Shown here: positions 59,971 to 64,000 of the stretch, piece after piece
Layout of the letters: every line of letters begins with the position of its first letter
Position numbering within the stretch: the stretch's first letter is position 1
Source of the DNA: an uncultured Paracoccaceae bacterium
GTDB taxonomy: Bacteria; Pseudomonadota; Alphaproteobacteria; Rhodobacterales; Rhodobacteraceae
Length of the DNA stretch: 64,000 nucleotides
Reading direction: 5' to 3'
Assembly (NCBI GenBank): GCA_937872465.1
Contig: CALMSR010000038.1
Coordinates: forward strand, 124,001 to 188,000
Position numbers and translations under genes: made by a program
The notes under the pieces: generated by a model
Told to the model about the DNA's origin: nothing
The model's database searches: none
The model's input: the letters and a program-made list of their open reading frames with translations, nothing else

Positions 59971-60050
59971 GGCTCCGCCATCGGGCCGCGGCGGTTCCGG
60001 GCGACCGGGACGGGCGGAGGTGCGAAGGATCGGGAGCCCGGGCGGGAAGA

Positions 60051-61037
60051 ATGCGCAACGAAACCAAGGGCATCCTGGCCATCGTCGCCGCCGCGACCTT
60101 CTGGGGGCTGTCGGGGATCTATTTCAAGGCGCTCGTGCATGTGCCGCCGCTGGAGATCCTGAGCCACCGCGCGATCTGGAGCGCGGTCTTCTTCGGCGCG
60201 GTGCTGGCGCTGCAGGGGCGCGCCGGCGAGATTCGCGCGGCGCTGGCGCAGCCGCGGACCTGGACGATCCTCGGCACCTCCGCCGGCCTCATCGCGCTCA
60301 ACTGGCTCGGATTCATCCATGCGATCCAGACGAATCGGGCGCTGGAGGCGGGCCTCGGCTATTACATGTTCCCGCTGGTCGCGGTGGCCTTCGGCTATCT
60401 CTTCTTCGCGGAGCGCTTCTCGCGGCGGCAGGCGACGGCGATCGGCCTCATGGCCGGCGCGGTCGTGGTGCTTACGCTGGGCCTCGGGCAGCCGCCCATG
60501 ATCGGCCTCCTGCTCGCGGTCACCTTCGGGCTCTATGGGCTGATCAAGAAGCGTCTGGCGCTCGGGCCGGTCGTGAGCGTCTTCATCGAGACGCTGCTGC
60601 TTGCGCCGCCGGCGGTGATCTGGCTCTGGGGCTCGACGTCGCTCGGCTGGCCCGACATCGGCGGCCGTGCGCCGCTCGGCTTCGGCGAGGACGCGCTGAC
60701 CGCGGTCCTGCTGATCGGCTCCGGGCCGCTCACCGCAACGCCGCTGGTCCTCTTCTCCTATGCGGCGAAGCGCCTCGCCTATGCCACGGTCGGGCTGGTG
60801 CAATATCTCAACCCGACGCTGCAAGTCGCGGTGGCGGCGCTTGTTTTCGGCGAGTCGGTGACGCCCTGGCATCTGCTCGCCCTCCCGATGATCTGGGCGG
60901 GGCTGGCGCTCTATTCCTGGGACGGGCTGGCTCAGGAGAGGCGGCGGCGCAGCTCCGCGATCAGCTCCGCCACGCTTCCCACGACCGAGAGCGAGGCGCG
61001 GAACGCGGCATCCGCGAAGCCATGCGCGACGATGTGA
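60051..61037 (+). CDS. rarD: RarD/EamA family permease
   Basis: This 328-residue ten-span protein has RarD landmarks: AIVAAATFWGLSGIYFKAL, SHRAIWSAVFF, LIALNWLGFIHAI, LGYYMFPLVAV and LVQYLNPTLQ. Substrate is unknown; family members include chloramphenicol-sensitivity proteins. Its last ~30 residues, after the final span, are Ser/Ala/Arg-rich and run 106 bases antisense into the LOG gene. Confidence 0.9.
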   Translation: MRNETKGILAIVAAATFWGLSGIYFKALVHVPPLEILSHRAIWSAVFFGAVLALQGRAGEIRAALAQPRTWTILGTSAGLIALNWLGFIHAIQTNRALEAGLGYYMFPLVAVAFGYLFFAERFSRRQATAIGLMAGAVVVLTLGLGQPPMIGLLLAVTFGLYGLIKKRLALGPVVSVFIETLLLAPPAVIWLWGSTSLGWPDIGGRAPLGFGEDALTAVLLIGSGPLTATPLVLFSYAAKRLAYATVGLVQYLNPTLQVAVAALVFGESVTPWHLLALPMIWAGLALYSWDGLAQERRRRSSAISSATLPTTESEARNAASAKPCATM

Positions 61038-61492
61038 TCGAGCAGGGCCACCAGCGGATCCCAGTATCCGGCCACGTTCAGGAGCAGCACCGGCTTCTCG
61101 TGCAGGCCGAGCTGGCGCCAGGTGAGCACCTCGAAAAGCTCGTCGAGCGAGCCGGGGCCGCCGGGCAGCGCCACGATGGCATCGGCGTTCATGAACATCA
61201 CCTTCTTGCGCTCGTGCATGGTCTCGGTGACCACGAAGGTGGAGAGATCGCGGCGCCCGACCTCGCGGGCCACGAGATGCGCGGGGATGACGCCGAAGGT
61301 CGCGCCGCCCGCGGCGCCGGCCGCCACGGCGAGCTCGCCCATCAGCCCGACGTCGCCGGCGCCGTAGACGAGGCGCAGTTTCTCCTCCGCCAGCGCGCGG
61401 CCGAGATCGCGGGCGCTGGCGGCATAGGCGGGGTCGTCGCCGGGCCGTGAGCCGCAGAAGACGCAGACGGATTTCGGCGGTGCAACGTGCAT
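60932..61492 (-). CDS. LOG family protein (cytokinin-activating phosphoribohydrolase-like)
   Basis: This 186-residue protein has the N-terminal VCVFCGSRPGDDP, LVYGAGDVGLMG, and the active-site block ALPGGPGSLDELFEVLTW (family PGGxGTxxE, here with Ser for Thr). LOG proteins cleave nucleoside monophosphates, releasing the base. It is convergent and overlapping with rarD. Confidence 0.92.
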   Translation of the reverse strand: MHVAPPKSVCVFCGSRPGDDPAYAASARDLGRALAEEKLRLVYGAGDVGLMGELAVAAGAAGGATFGVIPAHLVAREVGRRDLSTFVVTETMHERKKVMFMNADAIVALPGGPGSLDELFEVLTWRQLGLHEKPVLLLNVAGYWDPLVALLDHIVAHGFADAAFRASLSVVGSVAELIAELRRRLS

Positions 61493-61602
61493 GGACAGGC
61501 CCTTGACTTCTCTTTAGTTTGCGCCGCGGCAGATTTGTGACAGGCTTGCTGCTAGCAGATTGCCGCGCGATGGGCGAGGGGCCGCGGCAGGAAAGGGCCG
61601 GC

Positions 61603-62748
61603 ATGACGCAGGCAGGCGATGACGAGACGGATGGAAGGCCCGGCGAATCCCATGCGACCGGGCGCAAGACGCTTGCGCTGCTGGCGGCGTCCGGCGGCAT
61701 AGCCCTCTTGCTCTACGCGACGCTCGGACGGGACGGCCATGAGGCGGCCGGGCCGCCGCCCGAGGCCGGGACCGCGGCGCTTCAGGAGGCCGTTCCCGAC
61801 GCGGCTGCGGCACTTGACCCGGACGGGGCGGCGGAGGAACCCGCATCGGAGGCGCCGGGCTTCGACGTCGTCCGGGTCGCCCCGGACGGCTCGGCGGTGG
61901 TCGCCGGGCGCGCGGCGCCGGGATCGGTCGTCACCGTCTATGCCGACGGCGAGCCGCTCGCGGAGGCCGAGGCCGATGCGGACGGCGATTTCGTGGCGAT
62001 CTTCGACGCCGCGCCTTCGGAAGAGCCGCGTGCCCTGACGCTCGATGCCGTGACGCCCGAAGGCGAGAGCGCGGCCTCGGAGGAGGTGGTGATGCTGCTG
62101 CCCGAGGCCGCACCGACGGCGGAGGCCGGTGCCGCGCCGGAAGAGGGCGTGCCCCCGGCGGCGGCCGCGCCGGAGGCGGCCCGGCCCGAACCGCGGGTGG
62201 CGGCGACGGCGATCCTGCGCCCGGAGGGCGTCGAGGTCGCGTCGACCGGGGATGCGGCCGATGCCGCCTCGCCGGGGCGGCAGGTCTCGCTCGCGAGCAT
62301 TTCCTACGGCGAGGGCGGCGCGGTGTCGCTGGCCGGGCTGGGCGGTGCCGGGGCGCGGCTCCGGGCCTATGTCGACGACGATTTCGCGCTGGAGACCGAT
62401 GTGGGACCCGACGGGCGCTGGGCGATCGAGCTCGGCGACGTGGCGCAGGGCGTCTACCGGCTGCGCATCGACCAGATCGACGCCGAGGGCCGGGTGTCGA
62501 GCCGGGTGGAGACGCCGTTCCAGCGCGACTATCCGGCGGTCCCGCTTCCGCGTCCGGACGGCGGCGCGCGGCCGGCGGTCGTCACGGTGCAGCCGGGGGC
62601 GAATCTCTGGACCCTGGCGCGGGTGCATTATGGGTCCGGCGTGCTCTACACCCAGATCTTCACGGCGAATCGCGAGCTGATCCGGGATCCGGACCTGATC
62701 TATCCGGGCCAGATCCTCGCGCTGCCGGGTGTCGAGGCGACGGAATGA
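61603..62748 (+). CDS. LysM-domain membrane-anchored protein
   Basis: This 381-residue protein has one N-terminal membrane span (TLALLAASGGIALLLYATLG), a long acidic Ala/Glu/Pro-rich region with Ig-like beta repeats (APGSVVTVYADGEPLAEAEA), and a C-terminal LysM domain (NLWTLARVHYGSG, NRELIRDPDLIYPGQILALP). It probably binds peptidoglycan. An ATG at 61603 with GGAAAGG before it is preferred over 61519. Confidence 0.88.
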   Translation: MTQAGDDETDGRPGESHATGRKTLALLAASGGIALLLYATLGRDGHEAAGPPPEAGTAALQEAVPDAAAALDPDGAAEEPASEAPGFDVVRVAPDGSAVVAGRAAPGSVVTVYADGEPLAEAEADADGDFVAIFDAAPSEEPRALTLDAVTPEGESAASEEVVMLLPEAAPTAEAGAAPEEGVPPAAAAPEAARPEPRVAATAILRPEGVEVASTGDAADAASPGRQVSLASISYGEGGAVSLAGLGGAGARLRAYVDDDFALETDVGPDGRWAIELGDVAQGVYRLRIDQIDAEGRVSSRVETPFQRDYPAVPLPRPDGGARPAVVTVQPGANLWTLARVHYGSGVLYTQIFTANRELIRDPDLIYPGQILALPGVEATE

Positions 62749-62781
62749 GCGGTGCCGGGATCCGGGGCGGCCGGTGAGCGC

Positions 62782-64000
62782 ATGAGTGACGCTGCGGGCC
62801 TCGCCGAAGGCGGATATGCCAGCGCCGCGCGCACCATTCGCCGGGTCACGCCCTATCTCTGGCCGGAGGGCGAGCGGGCGGTGCGGACCCGTGTCGTGCT
62901 GGCGATGCTGGCGCTGGTCGCGGCCAAGTTCGCCACGGTGGTGACCCCCTTCTTTTTCAAATCCGCGGTGGACGGGCTGGCGCCGGCCGATCCGGCGAAG
63001 CATGCGGATTTCCTGCTGGTCGCGGGACCGGTGGCGCTGACGGTGTTCTACGGGCTGATGCGGCTGGCCGGCGTCGGCTTCGGGCAGCTCCGCGACGGCA
63101 TCTTCGCGCGGGTCGGGCAGCGGGCGCTGCGGCAGCTGGCGCTGGAGACCTTCCGCCACATCCATGCGCTCAGCCTGCGCTATCACATCACCCGCAAGAC
63201 CGGCGGGCTCAGCCGGATCATCGAGCGCGGCGTGAAGGGCGTCGATTTCCTGCTGCGGTTCCTGCTCTTCTCGATCGTGCCGCTGGCCCTGGAGCTGGCG
63301 ATGGTCGCGGCGATCTTCTTCTTCGTCTTCGACGTCTGGTATCTCCTGGTCGTGGCGGTGACGATCGCGCTCTATGTCTGGTTCACCTTCAAGGTCACCG
63401 AATGGCGGGTGAAGATCCGCCAGCGCATGAACGAGCGCGACACCGACGCCAACCAGAAGGCGATCGACAGCCTGCTGAACTTCGAGACGGTGAAGTATTT
63501 CGGTGCCGAGGGCCGCGAGGCGGCGCGCTACGACGCCTCGATGCAGGGCTACGAGGGCGCGGCGGTGAAGACCCAGGTCAGCCTCGCCTGGCTGAACCTC
63601 GGCCAGTCGCTGATCATCACCACCGGCCTCGTGATCGTGATGGTGATGGCCGCGCGCGGCGTGCAGGCGGGCAGCCTCACGGTCGGCGATTTCGTCATGG
63701 TCAACGCCTATATGATCCAGATCACCATGCCGCTCAATTTCCTCGGCACGGTCTATCGCGAGATCCGGCAGGCGCTGGTGGACATGGCGGCGATGTTCGA
63801 CCTGCTGGAGCAGCCGGCGGAGATCGAGAACCGGCCCGGGGCGACGCCGCTGGTGGTCAGCGCGGGCCGCATCGAGTTCCGCGACGTCGGCTTCGCCTAC
63901 GAGACCGAGCGCAGCATCCTGCATGGGCTCACGCTCACCGTGGAGCCCGGCCAGACGGTGGCGGTGGTCGGGCCTTCGGGCTCGGGGAAATCGACGATCG
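62782..64000 (+). CDS. Atm1-type ABC exporter, 3' end beyond the window
   Basis: The visible 406 residues cover a six-span exporter domain and the start of the ATPase domain up to Walker A (GPSGSGKSTI). Family marks are SLRYHITRKTGGLSRIIERG and NFETVKYFGAEGREAARYD, typical of ABCB7/Atm1-like exporters, which move glutathione-linked compounds and support iron-sulphur or heavy-metal homeostasis. It starts 33 bases after the LysM gene. Confidence 0.93.
   Translation, partial: MSDAAGLAEGGYASAARTIRRVTPYLWPEGERAVRTRVVLAMLALVAAKFATVVTPFFFKSAVDGLAPADPAKHADFLLVAGPVALTVFYGLMRLAGVGFGQLRDGIFARVGQRALRQLALETFRHIHALSLRYHITRKTGGLSRIIERGVKGVDFLLRFLLFSIVPLALELAMVAAIFFFVFDVWYLLVVAVTIALYVWFTFKVTEWRVKIRQRMNERDTDANQKAIDSLLNFETVKYFGAEGREAARYDASMQGYEGAAVKTQVSLAWLNLGQSLIITTGLVIVMVMAARGVQAGSLTVGDFVMVNAYMIQITMPLNFLGTVYREIRQALVDMAAMFDLLEQPAEIENRPGATPLVVSAGRIEFRDVGFAYETERSILHGLTLTVEPGQTVAVVGPSGSGKSTI

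Overview
The window is about 64 kb of very GC-rich DNA, densely packed with genes. It has Shine-Dalgarno starts, many ATGA stop/start overlaps, and three kinds of binding-protein-dependent sugar or acid importers (MalK-type ABC, ribose-type ABC, TRAP). This gene content and style fit an alphaproteobacterium, probably of the Rhodobacterales/Rhodospirillales type. That assignment is inferred; there is no rRNA or other marker gene here. I saw no tRNA, rRNA, CRISPR array or transposase.

Region 1 (1-5262) looks like a RiPP gene cluster of the azole-forming (TOMM/LAP) kind. On the minus strand, in order of transcription, it holds a precursor protein with a Ser/Cys-rich C-terminal core containing a single Trp, an E1/ThiF-like leader-binding protein, a YcaO cyclodehydratase ending in a Pro-x-Pro-x-Pro tail, and a SagB-type dehydrogenase. 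A flavin-dependent tryptophan-halogenase-family gene, cut by the window start, runs convergently into them. Together they suggest a halogenated polyazole peptide.

Region 2 (5237-24907) is a long co-directional minus-strand array of mostly unrecognised genes, many joined by ATGA overlaps. It includes a fused trypsin-like/zincin protein, a subtilisin, four paralogous proteins of about 410-450 residues, two further mutually related proteins, small coupled ORFs, a membrane-anchored protein and a frameshifted gene. A SARP/BTAD-type regulator sits at its upstream end. The array runs in the same direction as the RiPP genes and ends directly upstream of them. This is the part most likely to hold an undescribed system.

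Region 3 (25066-27721) has a shikimate dehydrogenase-like gene, a type II dehydroquinase and a Gfo/Idh/MocA oxidoreductase, suggesting shikimate/quinate-type metabolism. Region 4 (28093-44775) is an amino-sugar utilisation locus with two divergent operons. One carries a MalK-type ABC importer, an oxidoreductase, a ROK sugar kinase, a D-threonine-aldolase-like enzyme and an M81 enzyme. The other carries an RpiR regulator, an SDR, a GH20 hexosaminidase, a second M81 enzyme, an MFS transporter and CutC. The divergent promoter holds two palindromes suited to the RpiR regulator.

Region 5 (44951-49361) pairs a second RpiR regulator and a RidA-family protein with a divergent TRAP transporter; two matching operator-like sites flank the promoter region. 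Region 6 (49522-54715) is a ribose-type ABC importer with an unusual fused double permease, divergent from a GntR/FadR-type regulator. Region 7 (54856-64000) holds a parvulin-type isomerase, a HupE-like protein, an alpha/beta hydrolase, an SMP-30 lactonase, a glutamine-synthetase-family enzyme, RarD, a LOG-family protein, a LysM protein and the 5' part of an Atm1-type ABC exporter. A 56-bp element occurs twice, at 27984-28039 and in inverted orientation at 49445-49500.
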